Shown in pieces: positions 38,701 to 52,700 of a stretch of 64,000 nucleotides of DNA. Source of the stretch: Carettochelys insculpta (taxonomy: Eukaryota > Chordata > Testudines > Carettochelyidae); NCBI RefSeq assembly GCF_033958435.1, contig NC_134138.1, positions 186,407,298 through 186,471,297 of the forward strand. The letters are read 5' to 3'. Position 1 is the stretch's first letter. Each line of letters begins with the position of its first letter. Under the pieces are notes generated by a model that was given only the letters and a program-made list of their open reading frames with translations, did no database searches and was not told the origin of the DNA. The translations under genes and the position numbers were made by a program.

Positions 38701-41700
38701 GCATGAGAGGAATTGTAGCTTTTTCTAAATGACAAAGCTCTATGAAAGATAAAGCCGCAGTATCTGTTTCAAGCAACAGAGCACAATAGTTTCATCACAG
38801 ATGAAGTACACAAATACAAAGGAGGGAAAGTGATAAGGATAATGATTTTTCCTCTTGCTTTTGCAGTATCAGCAGTCAACAATAGGAACTTGAGCTTAAC
38901 TTTAAAGATAATGCTGCCTGTTCCAAGTAGATCTCACGTAGCTGCTTTGGGTGTGTTAAAACTAGGAAGCAAACCCAGTTAAAAAAATTCTGCATCAATC
39001 ATTAGGTCATGGTATAAGTGGGGATAGTTGTACTGCCCACAGCATATGCTGCTTTTATGAATTGAGGTTAAACAGGATTGCATGCCATTAAAAAGTGTTT
39101 GAAGCACAGTGGCTTATATTGGAGGGATTTTAGTGAGAAAGTGACATGCTTAAACTGTGGTCCTCCACAATTTTATTAAAAAAGTCTCACATCTTATCTA
39201 TATTTGATCAGGGACCACAAGTCAAAAACACAAGCCATTTGTGAAATAGCAATATTGACGTACAGACAATTGTAGATCTTTGTATTTAACAGCTGCTCTC
39301 ACCTCTGGACTTACAACACCAACAGACTCTGCTAATGGAGTTAGTAGAGACATTGATGAAATATTCAGTGACTCTTCCTGCTCATCATCACTCTCAGCTT
39401 CCAGGTTCATACTCATTTCTTTTTTTAGTTTTTCTATGTCTGGTCCATCCTCTTGAAGAACTTCATCAAATATATCATTTATTACTTTTGAGCTATTCAT
39501 TTCATCATCCACCACACTCACCTCAATTTCACATACTGCATCTGGAAAAAGAGAAGTCAGAGATCCCAAGAATATTCCATGTACTACAGAATATGCTTAT
39601 ATTTAGAGCACTGATCTTTAATAAACTGAACAGGAAGTAATGTTTTCCAAGTAGTTCTGTGCTAGCTTATTTCTATCATTTCATTAAGTATTGACACTTG
39701 ATATATGTTAAAGATGCACTTAGTGAATAACTCCAAAACTTTGAATTGAGATCTTAAATTAAATGAGCATTTCATCATTGTAGGAGCATTTTTTTTTCAT
39801 TGCAGGAGGATCACACAAAAGCCTGCCTGCGTTCCTTTGCAGTCTGAATAATCACAAGATATTTCTAACAGCAACCAAGGGTCCTGTGGCACCTTATAGA
39901 CTAACAGAAAAGTTTTGAGCATAACTTTTCTGTTAGTCTATAACGTGCCACAGGACCCTTCATTGCTGTTACAGATCCAGACTAACACGGCCACCCCTCC
40001 GATACTTGACACCATGCAAGATATTTCTAATTTCCAAGTACAATAAAATTAAAGAAACCCAAGTAACGTTCATATGAATTTGACATCAACACACATGCTT
40101 TGAGAGTGAGACACTTGCTGAACTAAAAGCACGCAACTTGCAGGGAATTGATGTTTTGTTGGACAAAATAATTCAGGCTGAAACTCTCTCATCCAGCAAC
40201 ATCCCAAATCTGGCAGTGCTATGGATGTTGCTGCAACAGAGAGCTCCAGCTCTGCAGACCTAGAGCGGCATCCTGGAAGCAAACCTAGATTCAGTCGTGA
40301 GCCCCGGTTGCAATCCCGCAGCCATGGGGAGACCCGAACAGCCACACCAGCAAGGCCAGGAGAGTCTCGTATCCCCACCCCCAGCAGGAAGCTAACTGGG
40401 GCATGGAGGCCCAGTAGCCTTGCAACCGTGAGGAACCCAGACAGGGTCAGGCAGCCCTGCAGGAGTGGGGCCACCCCTCCAGGCAGACTGGGCACCTGAT
40501 GTCCCCTCTGTGCTGAATCCCCTCATTTGGGACCACAATTCCCAAGGGTGCCAGACAAGGGAGGTACAACCTGTAGTGATTAAGTTAATTTAGGAATGGC
40601 CAAGGATGTGTTACAAACCATTTGATTTCTCTGTAAATTGTTCAAGCTCTGAGACAGATTCTGCTTTTAGTGGATTCTTTAGCAAAGTGCTCTTCAGAGG
40701 ACTGAGTTTCTCAGTCTCTTCACATTTTGAAGTGCCTAGGAAATTAAGCAAGAGAAAAATTACTGCAAGTATGGTCAGAACTATCCATTACATCCGATTC
40801 TTAAAAGTTCTATTTCTTAAAAGTTCACAGCTACAAGTGGAAACAAAAAATAATGCACATAATAGTACTTTAAGTATGTGATCAAAGGCCACGCTCTTCC
40901 AGGATATTAAAGGAGGAGATGAAGGATGTGGGATGAAAGCTGGGTGTAGAAGGGTGCTCCAGGGTAAGGAATTAGAATACAAGAGGGAGTTTGGGTATGG
41001 GTGCAGGAAGAGGATTCTGACGTGGAAGAGGAGTGCCCAGTCTCAGAGGGGGTTCTGAGCTGGGTAAGAGGTGTGTGGGCAGGTGGAATAGAGTTCTTGG
41101 GGTGCCCAAGTGAAGGCTCTGGCCAGGAGGTGCTTACCCGACTCCTGACCAGTACGTCCCTCAGGCAGGCTTCCTGCCTTGCATAACCCCTGCACACCAC
41201 TCAAAAGTGGCTGGCTGCAGAGGCTATGTGCTTCTAGAAATATCGTGAGGCCGTGAGTGGTGGGGGAGGGGAAGGTGGTGTGAGGGAGAGAAGGCACCGG
41301 GTATGCTGTGTGAGCCACAAATATGGCCTAGACAGCTTCTCTTTTGCTGGGGGGTAGTGTATGAAGCTTCCCCCACCTTCCAGCACTCAGAAACATGGCC
41401 CCCAAAGAAGGCTACTTTGAGCAGTGTGCATGGCAGAGTAGGCAAGAAAGCTGATCGAAGCTCCAGCTGCGCTACTGGGTGAATCCAGCCCATGGGCCAT
41501 ATTCTACTCACCCCTGACATAAGGGGTCATTCCATTCTGTTATATATTTGGTGGAGTGTCCCATAAGTCTCCCTGGCTCTGCCAGATTCAAAGGAGAATT
41601 CTGTTCTCCCTCATCCCCTATAGCGGTAAACATTTGGCTACTTCATGATGCCTACCACACTGAAGGAAAGGGGATGCTTCTCAGAACACAAGAAGGAGTT

Positions 41701-43679
41701 TTATACCCAGTTGGGTTCTCTGGAGAACCCATTGCTCCCCATTTTTTATTATTGCAGCTGGCATAGTGACACTACTCACACATACTGTCTCCACACCCTA
41801 TGTACATAAAAGTCAGGCAGGTTAACATTTTAAAGGTCAGTTTTGAGTGATTTCAGTTCACATCTACTTGCTGTTACAAATGCCATTATCTATTTCACTG
41901 TCTGTTAAAGGAGCCTAGACCTGGAAGTGCAATGATGTTACATTGCTAGGATCAAGATGCACTGGCAGCACATGGGAAAGTGGCATGCCTGCTCACTGTG
42001 TGCAGTTCTCACCATAGCTCCAAGGCCCAAATAGTCATAAAAGTACAAATATAAAACTCTTTACACCAATATTACTCATATAAACTCATGAAGGATTGTT
42101 CTCACCTGAAGAATCCGAGTGGGGAGATTTCTCAGATGCTGTGGCCTTTACTGCTGCTACAAGGGAAATAGCATCTGAAGTAACAAACTGTTTTGAACTA
42201 GTTTGAGCCTGGCTTTCCTGAAGAAAAAAAAAAGTTATATTATCAGCCTCAGAATGTGCTGACACTGGTGCTTGTAAAACTAAATGAAATAGTTAATATT
42301 TAATCAGAGAAGCAGCCATGTTAGTCTCATTAGCTTTGCTGGTACAGAAGTCTTGTGGCACCTTACAGACTATCAGATTTTTTGAAGCATAAGCTTTCAT
42401 GGGCAAAGACCCACTTCATCAGATGCATAAGTGAACTTGACTAATGAACATGACATGCATTGATGAAGTGGGTCTTTGCCCACAAAAATCATATGCTCCA
42501 AAAAATCTAATAGTCTGTAAGGTGCCACATGACTTCTAGTTGATATATGAACACTTGAGGTGCAAGCTTATTAATTCATAAAACAAATTTTATAAAAAAA
42601 TCAGTCTTATTTTGAAGACTTGAAAATAATTTTCAACTATGAGTTTTCTACCCAGATGCAGTAACCCAGGAGGTCAGATTCCACAGAAAGAAGTTTTTTT
42701 TAATTATAGATTCAGAATGACAACTTTTAACAGTGCAAAATAGCACCTACTTTGAAGAAAATGCAAACTTATGTTGAGATTAAATTCAAACAGTAAGTGT
42801 AAGTGAAGATTTGAATATTTTCCTTTAATTACTGACAGACGTAAGCAATGCATTCGGGAGAGTGCATACACAGTACATTTTTCTTTCAAGTCCTTTACAA
42901 TAGGTAAGATTTTGCAGCATCTACGAAAATGCCAGATTCAAAGTATACTATCACGAAGTTGGTAAGCTCATGCCATGTTTTCCCCTCCCCTTTAAAAGAA
43001 CATTTAGGGTTGTCAGAGATAAAGCAAAAAAGAGGAACTCCTGTAACGACTTGGAATAAAAAGTGTTGTACAGGCCAATATATGCTTATCCCCAAAACAA
43101 AGATTAGTATGGATTATTGTGTATTTAAACACTTATCCAGGTATTCTAGGTTCGCTTAAAAATTTGTAGAATGACATCTCAAAAATACAGTAATATATAT
43201 TACCATTTTAGTTTCTGGATGTCTTTTTTTTGAATTTTCACTTCTCTCAGCACTCCACAAACTGCCCTTATCAAACCGACCACGAATACTAGCAAGTTCT
43301 CTTTCACGTTCCTAAATGTAAGAGAAATCTGTTATACAGGAACACACTGTAGGCTGTAAGTATGTAGTTACTATATAGTATTTTTTTTAAATTTACTTAG
43401 GCAGTAGTACCGAATTAAAGAAATAATTTTGATGGGTTTCAAGAATAAACAAGTCACACCTGCTTGAGCTGTTGTGCTAGACTTGCAGTGGAAGATGTTT
43501 CATTCTGTTTGAAGAGTCTTTCCTGGATTGTCTTGGTGTTTGGGGTAATAATAGGTGTTTTGTGTCCTGCTGTAGTTGTAACAGGACTTTGAGTGCTTTT
43601 CTCTTGAAAGCGTTCTCCAAAACGTTCCAGAAAGGGTTTGATTCCTGACCCACCTTCAAAAAAGAAAAACCACACACAC

Positions 43680-43723
<44 letters not shown>

Positions 43724-46700
43724 AGTTTTATAAGAGTCACATTTTTAGACCAGTAGGCACAGTTGTTTCCTTACCTTCTGTGTTTTGAATGCCTTATTAC
43801 AGTATTTTTCAAACATGCTCAGCATGTAGTTGTTGCTCTCACCCTACAGGAGGAGGTGGCTAAATTGAGGGAGTATCCAAATCCATGAGCAATTCCTGGA
43901 CAGTATTCACGTGGAGACAGCTGAGGTAGCCATCCCAGTACAAAGGACTGCTGACACAACACGGGTGGAGGACAGGATGGATGCTGGCAGCTGGTTACTT
44001 CTGGCAATAGGCAGTGCTCCACCCCTGCTCCCAACCCTCCCACCGTGGTACTAGGAAACCGTTATGCTCTACTTGATACAGGAGACAAGGAATCACCCCC
44101 TACAGCAGAGGAGAAGCCTCGTACCCCCAAGGCAGGGAGGTCAGCTGCCACCACTGCAAGGAGGAAACAAACAGTAGTGGTGGTCGGAGATTCTCTTCTG
44201 AGGGGGACAGAAGTGCCCATCTGTTGCCCTGACATTTCATCTTGGGAGGTGTGCTGCCTGCTGGAGGCCTATATTTGAGATGTTACAGATATGTTGTCAA
44301 GGATTATCTGGCCCTCTGACTACTACCCCATGCTATTCATCCATGTGGGCACTAATACTGCGAGGCGTGACACTGAGGAGATCAAGAGTGACTACAGGGC
44401 TCTGGGAGTATGGGTGAAGGAGTTTGGGGCACAGGTGGTAATCTCCTCAATCCCTCCTGTCAAAGGTAGGGGGCCCAGGCAGAGACAGGTGCATCCTGGA
44501 GGTGAATGTCTGGCTGCAAAAATGGTGTTGTCAGGAGGGCTTTGGCTTCCCTCGACCATGGGATGCTATTCCAGGAAGGACTGCGAGGCAGAGATGGCGT
44601 TCACCTTTCAAGGAGAGGGAAGACCCTATTTGGGCACAGACTGGCTAGCCTAGTGAGGAGGGCTTTAAACTAGGTTCGACAGGGACAGGAGAGCAAAGCC
44701 CATGGGTAAGTGGAGAACATGGAGACCTGGGAGATGGGTCTGAAGTGGGAGGCAGTATGGGCTATAAGGGCAGAGTAAGAGGAGGGTCCGGGCAAAACTG
44801 GGAGGCAAGATCATATCAATATCTTAGATGCCAATATACAAATGCAGGAAGTATGGATAATAAGCAGGAAGAACTGGAAGTGTTAAAACAAATACAAACT
44901 ATGACATCACAGAAACTTGGTGGGATAAGACACTTGATTGGAGTGTTGGTATGGAAAGGTACAGCTTGCTCAGGACGGACAGACAGGAGGAAAAAGGGAG
45001 GAGGTGTTGCCTTATATATTAAAGATGTACACACTTGGACTGAGGTGGAGATGAACATAGGAAATGGCTGTGTTGAGTGTCTCTGGATTAGGCTTAAAAA
45101 AAAAGTTGATGTCCTGCTAAGAGCCTACTACAGGCCACCTGCCCAGGTGGAAGAGGCTTTTTTTAAAAAAACAATCATCCAGGGCCCAGGATTTGGTGGT
45201 GATGGGGGACTTCAACTATCCAAATATATGTTGGGAAACCAACACAATGGGACACAGACTATCCAATAAGTTCTTGAACTGTACTGGAAACAACTTTTTG
45301 TTTCAGAAGGTTGAAGAAGTTACTGGGAGGGAAGCTGTTCTAGATTTAATTTTAACAAATAGGGAGGAACTGATAGAGAATTTGAAAGCAGAAGACTGCT
45401 TGAATTAAAGTGATCATGAAATCAGAGTTCACAATTTTAAGGAAGGGTAGAAAGGAGAACTGCATAATAGAGAATGGATTTCAGGAAGGCAGATTTTGGT
45501 AAACTCAGAGAGCTGGTAGGTAAGGTTCCATGAGAAGCAAGACCAAGGGGAAAAAACTGAGGAGAGTTGGTTGTTTTTCAAAGGAAGGTATTTTGCTGCA
45601 CAGGAAAGATAGAAAATATGGCAAAAGACCACCTTGGCTTAACCAGGAGATCTTGCATGATCTCAGAATGAAAAAAGGAATAATAAAAAATAGAAACTAG
45701 GACAAATTACAAACGATGAATATCGGCAAACAAACACAGGAATGCAGGGGCAAGATTAGAAAGGGAAAGGCACAAAATGAGCTCAAATTAGCTGCAGGCA
45801 TAAAGGTAAACAAGACGACTTTTTATAAATACATTTGAAGCAAGAGGAAGACCAAAGACAGGGTGGGCCCATTGCTCAATGAGGAGGGAGAAACTGATGG
45901 GAAACTTGGAAATGGCAAAGATGCTTAATGACTTTTTGGTTCAGTTTTCACTGGGAAGTCTGAAGAAGGAACGCCTAACATAGTAAATGCTAGTGGGAAA
46001 GGGGTAGGTTTAGAAGATAAAAATCACTTACAAATGTTAGATGTCTGTAGGTCACCAGGGCCTGATGAAATGCATCCTAGAATACCTAAGGAGCTGATAG
46101 AGGAGGTATCTGAGCCTTTAGCTATCATCTTTGGAAAATCATGGAAGACTGGAAAAAATGCAAATATAGCACCCATCTATAAAAAGGGGTATAAGAACAA
46201 GGCAGGAAACTACAGACCAATCAGTTTAACTTCTGTGCCAGGAAAGATAATGTAGCAAGCAATTAAGGACAAACACTCGGAAGGTGGTAAGTTAATAGCC
46301 AGCATGGACTTGTGAAGAACAAATCCCATCAAAACCAATCCGATAGCTTTCTTTGATAGGATAACGAGACTTGTGGATAAGGGAGAAGCGGTGGATGTAG
46401 TATATCTAGACTTCAGTAAGGCATTTGATATGGTCTCGCATGATATTCTTATCAATAAACTAGGCAAATACAACTTAGATAGGGCTACTATAAGGCAGGT
46501 GCAAAACTGGCTGGATAACCATACTCAGAGTAGTTCTTAATGGTTCTCAATCCTGCTGAAAAGGTGTAACAAGTGGGGTTCCGCAGGGGTCTGTTTTGGG
46601 ACTGGTTCTGTTCAATATCTTCATCGACAATTTATATACTGGCATAGAAAATACACTTATTAAGTTTGCAGATGATACCAAGCTAAGAGGAGTTGCAACT

Positions 46701-49700
46701 GTTTTGGAGGACAGGGTCAAAATTCAAAATGATCTGGACAAATTGGAGAAATGGTCTGAAGTGAACAGGGTGAAGTTTAATAAAGACAAATTCAAAGTGC
46801 TCCACTTAGGAAGGAACAATCACTTTCATACATTCAAAATGGGAAGCAACTGTCTAGGAAGGAATATGGCAGAAAGGGATGTAGGGGTTATAGTGGATCA
46901 CAAGCTAAATATGAGTTAACAGTGTGGTGCTGTTGGAAAAAAAAAAAAAAGCAAACATGATTCTGGGATGCATTAACAGGCATGTTGTGAGCAAGACACA
47001 AGAAGTAGTCATTCTTCCTCCGTACTCTGCGCTGGTTAGGCTGGTTGGAGTATTGTGTCCAGTTCTGGGCACCACATTTCATGAAAGATGGAGAAATTAG
47101 AGAGGGTCCAGAAAGGAGCAAAAATCATCATCAAAGGGCTAGAGAACATGACCTATGAAGGAAGGTTGAAAGAATTGGGCTTGTTTAGTTTGAAAAGAGA
47201 TGACTTGTGGGCAGGGCGGGACGATGACATGATAGCAGTTTTCAGGTATCTAAAAAGGTGTCACACAAGGAGGAGGGAGAAAACTTGCTTCTTGCTCTAT
47301 CCTCAGAGGCCAAGGAGAACAATGGGCTTAAACTGCAGCAAGGGAGGTTTCAGTTGGACATTAGAAAAAAAGTTCTTAACTGTGAGGGTAGTCAAACACT
47401 GGAATAAAAACTGCCTAGGGAGGTTGTGGAATCTCCATCTCTGGAGATATTTAAGAACAGGTCAGATAAATATCTATCAGGGATGGTCTAGACAGTACTT
47501 GGTCCTGCCATGAGGGCAGGGGGCTGGACTATATAACCTCTCAAGGTCCCTTCCAGTCCTAGTATTCTATGATATAAACAGAAGATTAATGAATATTACT
47601 TCAGTGCAAAACAAAGCTAAGAAACACCTTACACTTTGAAGGCAAAAGATCTATCAACTGACAGTTAAAATTGGATTTATGCCTCACCTTTTCTCTCCAG
47701 AACCAGATCTCACAAGATGACACTCAAACACTTGAGAAATACAAAGCAAAATGCCAAAGCGCATCTCACCTTACTTTAAAATAGCACTATTTGGTATAAC
47801 ATAGATTTGTCTATGTGAATCTTAAAATTTTAAAAGAAAAACCTGAGCAAAGCAAAATTGCAGAGCTAACAAACAAAAGGAAAAAAAACTTCAGTTTTGC
47901 CAGTCCAGCAAGAGTTCTTCATGAAAGCTGCTCAGTCGGTAGCAGAGAATGTTTATAGACTACTTTCAAGCAGTCGTTTTCTTGATCTTCTAGTGTCACG
48001 TCATTAAGAGTAATCTAGCAGATATCTCATAAAAGACTTTAAAATATCATACACATCTTTAAAAACTGAGCAATGTATCAAAGGTTCATGGTTCAATTCC
48101 TGTATAAGGATCAATTGAACACCTCTTTGGTCTGTATGCAGAAAAAAGGATTTATTAAATTTGTAAATCACTTTACCTGTACCAAGTTGGCTAGTTTGAC
48201 ACATCAGAACTAGGGATGTAAAATCCAGTTTTGTTAACGTATTAAAAGTTCAGTTAACCAGTTAAACTGATTAAACTGGAGAAGGGGCAGCTGGGGGAAG
48301 TGAAGGGCAGCAAGGGTGACACTCTGGCCCAGCCAGAACACCCCTGCCTGCATGGGATCGGGGCTGCTCTGGCCCAGCTAGAGTACCCCCACCCACAGTC
48401 CAGCCCACAGGGCTAGAGCAACGCCCTTCCTGCAGAGAGTGGGGGGGCTGCTCCAGCCCCTCACTGGTTGACCAGAACCGGTAAGCCTCATCCACTTAGG
48501 GTGAAGCTAACCAGTTAACCATTAACATGCTAATCAAAACCACACTTAGTATCTTTGGAAAATATTCTATAACCTTCATAGAAGTTAGTCTGTACAGTTA
48601 CAGGCCAGGGATATTCTACTCCACAGTGAAGATTAATGAAGCTCCTCCAGAAACTAGAAGCAATTGGGGTAATTATGAGAAGTCCTATGGCACCTTAAAG
48701 ACTAACAGATTATTGGACCATAAACTTTTGTGGGCAAAGACCCACTTTGTCACATGCAACTAGGGCTAACTGCTGTAGTTTCTGGGACTTCTAAGAGATC
48801 CAGAAAAGTACTCTCTTTTGGTGTGGTTTGCAATATGCTCAGGAGTTAGAAACAAAGAACAAACTTGAGGGTTTGAATGGCCAGCTTGAACAGATTCAGT
48901 TAATCATCATCCCACTGGTTGAGGGTGCTTGAAGTCTAAATCCCCTGTCAGAAGGGAAAGCACTGCTGACCCCTACCCAAGAGGTGACTGTTAGAGGCCT
49001 GAGATCTGTGAGAACATTCTTTCAGCAGACCACAGACCCAGAACACCCAAATTGTGACACCAAGTTTTAAAGGGATTGAAATATTCTTTCTAGATAAAGA
49101 ACTTAGTTCCAGGTTTTAAATTACACTACTGACAACTACCAAAACCATATTCAGAGAAAGGAGAATATGGAAGTTGTATTTATAGAGGTTATTTTAAGTT
49201 AGATAGGATGCTTGATTAGAATTCTATTATAAAGTTACAATAAACTCTAATCTCTAAATATGGACAGCTAACTATTACGTGACATAGACCGGCATTAGCT
49301 GCTAGAAAATGGCTTTGGATGTTGGGGGAGGAGTATAAAAGATCTGTACAGTGTGTTGGAAATATTTACAATAAGTTAAGTTTAAAACCGACAGTAACGG
49401 TTAAAAAGCAACAATCACTCATTGCTTTGAAAGCAACCCCTTACCTGGTGTTGTAGGGTTATTTTGATGTTCAAATTGTGCATGTGTTCCTTTGATTGAC
49501 TCTTCTTTGGATTGAGCTGGCTGGGTTGCGATTGTTTTCTGGGGACTACAGGGCTTCTTTTTTAGAGGCTGCGGTACCTCTGATTCTTCAGGATTGGGAT
49601 TGGTCACAATAGAGGATTTTGCTGAGTAATCATTTGCTCCCTAAAAGGAATACACACATTTGGATATGTTCTTTAATACTAATCTATCCTTAATACCAAA

Positions 49701-52700
49701 GTTCAGTGGAACACTAAAGTTCATGATTGAGATAATTTTTATAAAAACAAATGCTACTAGTGTCAGATGATTGACTTGCATTTTATAATTAAGTGTATAG
49801 TTGAGATTCATGAATAACTGGGTGAACAAATGATTTCTAAAAGCAAGACCCTCAGAACTCAAGCCTGATAAATTTATTTAGGGCATGTGTCACTCTTACA
49901 AAGCCCCATGGCAACTAAAAAGGAGTGCAATTCTCATACATTCCAAAAAATTGCTGTTCTCTTCTCTTGCTCATATGGTTCATCTTATGTTTTTCCAGTG
50001 AAAAGAGAAGACACTTATGATGCTTTACATGTAGATCAGTGGTATTAAGATTGAAATTATAAACAAGAAGTGAGATTACTTGTTATAAAACGGTCATGAT
50101 CATTTGTCACTAACAAAGATTAGATATGTATGGGTTAACATCCATCCCCCAAAACATATTAAGTTAATTGTTAAATTTGATTACTCACCGATATTTCGGA
50201 GTTTGCTGGTTTATTTACAGATACCGCATCCCTTTGAGAACAAGATGCCACTTCCTGCTTTACACTGCCACTATTGATTTGAGCAGATGCTTCACTTGTA
50301 GTGGACAATTTGGATAAACAAGTAGTGCCAGGCTGTTCTTGTGTATTGTTTTGCTTTGCAGATGGATGACTTAGATCATTTTCCCAAGAACCAATTGTAG
50401 CAGCAAGGTTAGCTAAACGGCCTCTTCTCCCAACTGGGGTATCACTCAATATAGATGGCTGTTTGGGTGGAGAAGCAACCCGTTCTTTTGATAGGAGGGG
50501 AGATAGGGCAGAACTTTCAGATAGATCTGTAAATTAAGGCAGCAACATGAACTTTTGAAACAGACACTAGAGTCAACCTTCCGTACCACGTGTATTTTTA
50601 TAAGTAGTTATAAACACAAAGTTCCCATGCAACTTAGTCTTTAAAATTTAACATTCGAAAATAACCCAAATTACACCAATTTTATTCATAACAATCAAAA
50701 CAGGGGAATGCACACATTGTGCAGAAGAGGTTATTCTCAACGATTTTCCATTCTTTTGGTCACCCACTTTTTCCATATTACTCATAATATTACAAAAGAT
50801 TTAAAAACTGAACAGGAATTCAAGAAATTCCTATATCATGAACAGTCACTGTGCTTGCCTAAACCATGTCTTGTGACAGTGGTATTTTTTTTTTTAAATT
50901 TATGAAGTAGGACATACCATTATTATCCCAGCAGCGTCGCTGTTGTGCCAATTTCTGCATACGCGTTTTGACTGTAAGGGCTACAGGTACGTCAGATTTC
51001 AAGTTCTGTTCTTCCTTCTCAACAAGCTGTGGAATAGGCTGAACTGAGGGATCCCTATTACTTCCAGTTGCTAGTGGCTGTGCAGTCATCTCAGGAAGAA
51101 GATGCTTCATAGAAGCTGAATTAACTGGTTGCCTGTTTGCTGAGCTAGAAACTGGAACATCCATGCTGACAGAACAGTGCCTTTTTGACGGGGATGGCTT
51201 TGTACTAGGTTTCACTGTAAAAGTTAAAGTATTTGAAGTGGTTATGACCTATTATCTTCTCAGCCTGCAATCAATATTACTGAAGATAAACATTAAAAAG
51301 CTCTTTCAGAAAGATGGACTAAGTCCTCCACTATGTCTTATGCAAGAGTTCCTTTAAAAAAAAGCAGGGAGGGGGGAAGATTCCCAATTTTTATATCCAT
51401 CATTAGATCTTGATTGTCCCTTTACATGTCACATTCCCAGAGTATTTTAGTATTACCAAGGAGAGTCACTTTCATAACCATTATTTGTTTAAACTATTAA
51501 GAGGGGCCTAAGTAACTTCAAATTAATTATCTGCAAGACATCTGCCATCAGCTTAGAGGACAGCCACATTTTGAACCTGAGGAAAAAGGCAGACAATAGT
51601 ATCCCGAACCACTAAGTTTAGGGAGAAGAGGATTAACCTTTGGTGCTAAAAAGTAGTATATTTTAGTCAAAGTAGTATGTATCAAAAGAAATAAATGGAA
51701 ATTTGCACTAATGAGCTATATGATTTATCAAGAGGTGTTTTATTTCTGTATGATGCTGATAAAGGATACCTTCTTCACTGGGCAAAGGCGACTGATTATT
51801 AGTTTCTGACAATGGTTCTCTAGTCCTCTTTGTCTGCATTGTGAGCCTCATTCCTGTTTTGGGTCGCTCAGCCATTTTCTTCTGTAAGTTCTCTCGCCTG
51901 GCACGGGTTCGTTCAAGAAGTTTCTAAATATTAGAAAGGCACAGATTATTACATGCTACTGTATTCTGTTGGAAAAATTGTGTAACTAATGAAGCAGAAA
52001 TAAATGAGACACTGGATTTTTAAAGTAAATTTTCAGTTTCATATTTCTAATATCCTAGACCAGAGGACGCCAAACTTTTTTTTTTAAATGGGGTGGAGGG
52101 TGGCATGGCAGCAACAAGCCCTGCTCTGCTCCAGCCCTGCACTCAGCCTCAGACCCTGATCACAGCCTGGCTGTGGCTCTGCAGCCAGACACATTTTCAC
52201 CCAACTCCTAGCTATGACTATTTCCAACCCCAGATCTGCTCCCACCTCTGCCATGGCTCTGTTTCTAGCCCCAGACCAGCATCAAGGCTGCAGCCCACCT
52301 TACTCCTTGTCTACCCCTACGAGCCATGGTCCTGCTTACAGCTCTGGAGGGGGAAAACCATTAACATGGGAAAGTAAGGATGCAATGCTGAAAAGTTTGG
52401 GAACCACTCTCCTGTGCAAAAAAGATTCCCACTATAGAAGCAAAAGATTGCACAACTATCAGATGGTGCAAACTTACAAATTACAATGTTGGATTTCCTG
52501 CACCACTATCCTTTAAAACAAATAAATTCATAGGTAGTGTCCGTGAGTAAGAGTGAATTAGTGACAATTGACTTCTTACTGCCAAGTGACAGTGACATTG
52601 CTAAAGACAGAAAAGTTTTTTGTTACTAGTTTAGCAGGGCGGGGGGAGAGGTGTTTAGTTTTTTCCTTTCAAACCAAGTTGCCAAAAGAAACATAAATGC

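Larger units (their letters stand above)
43820..47575 (+). mobile_element. CR1-type LINE, long but degraded, antisense to ANLN in intron 5
   Basis: In order: ORF1 with an SGNH-type hydrolase stretch ([13 protein letters not shown] near 44180; [13 protein letters not shown] near 44330), ORF2 endonuclease ([11 protein letters not shown] near 45200; LDLILTN near 45340), RT ([20 protein letters not shown] near 46050; [15 protein letters not shown] near 46210; FADDTKLRG near 46665), C-terminal block ([14 protein letters not shown] near 47160) and the CR1 3' tail (CCTTCCAGTCCTAGTATTCTATGA). Stops and frameshifts break both frames. The 5' boundary is approximate; most CR1 copies are 5'-truncated, so this length is notable. 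Confidence 0.9.
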
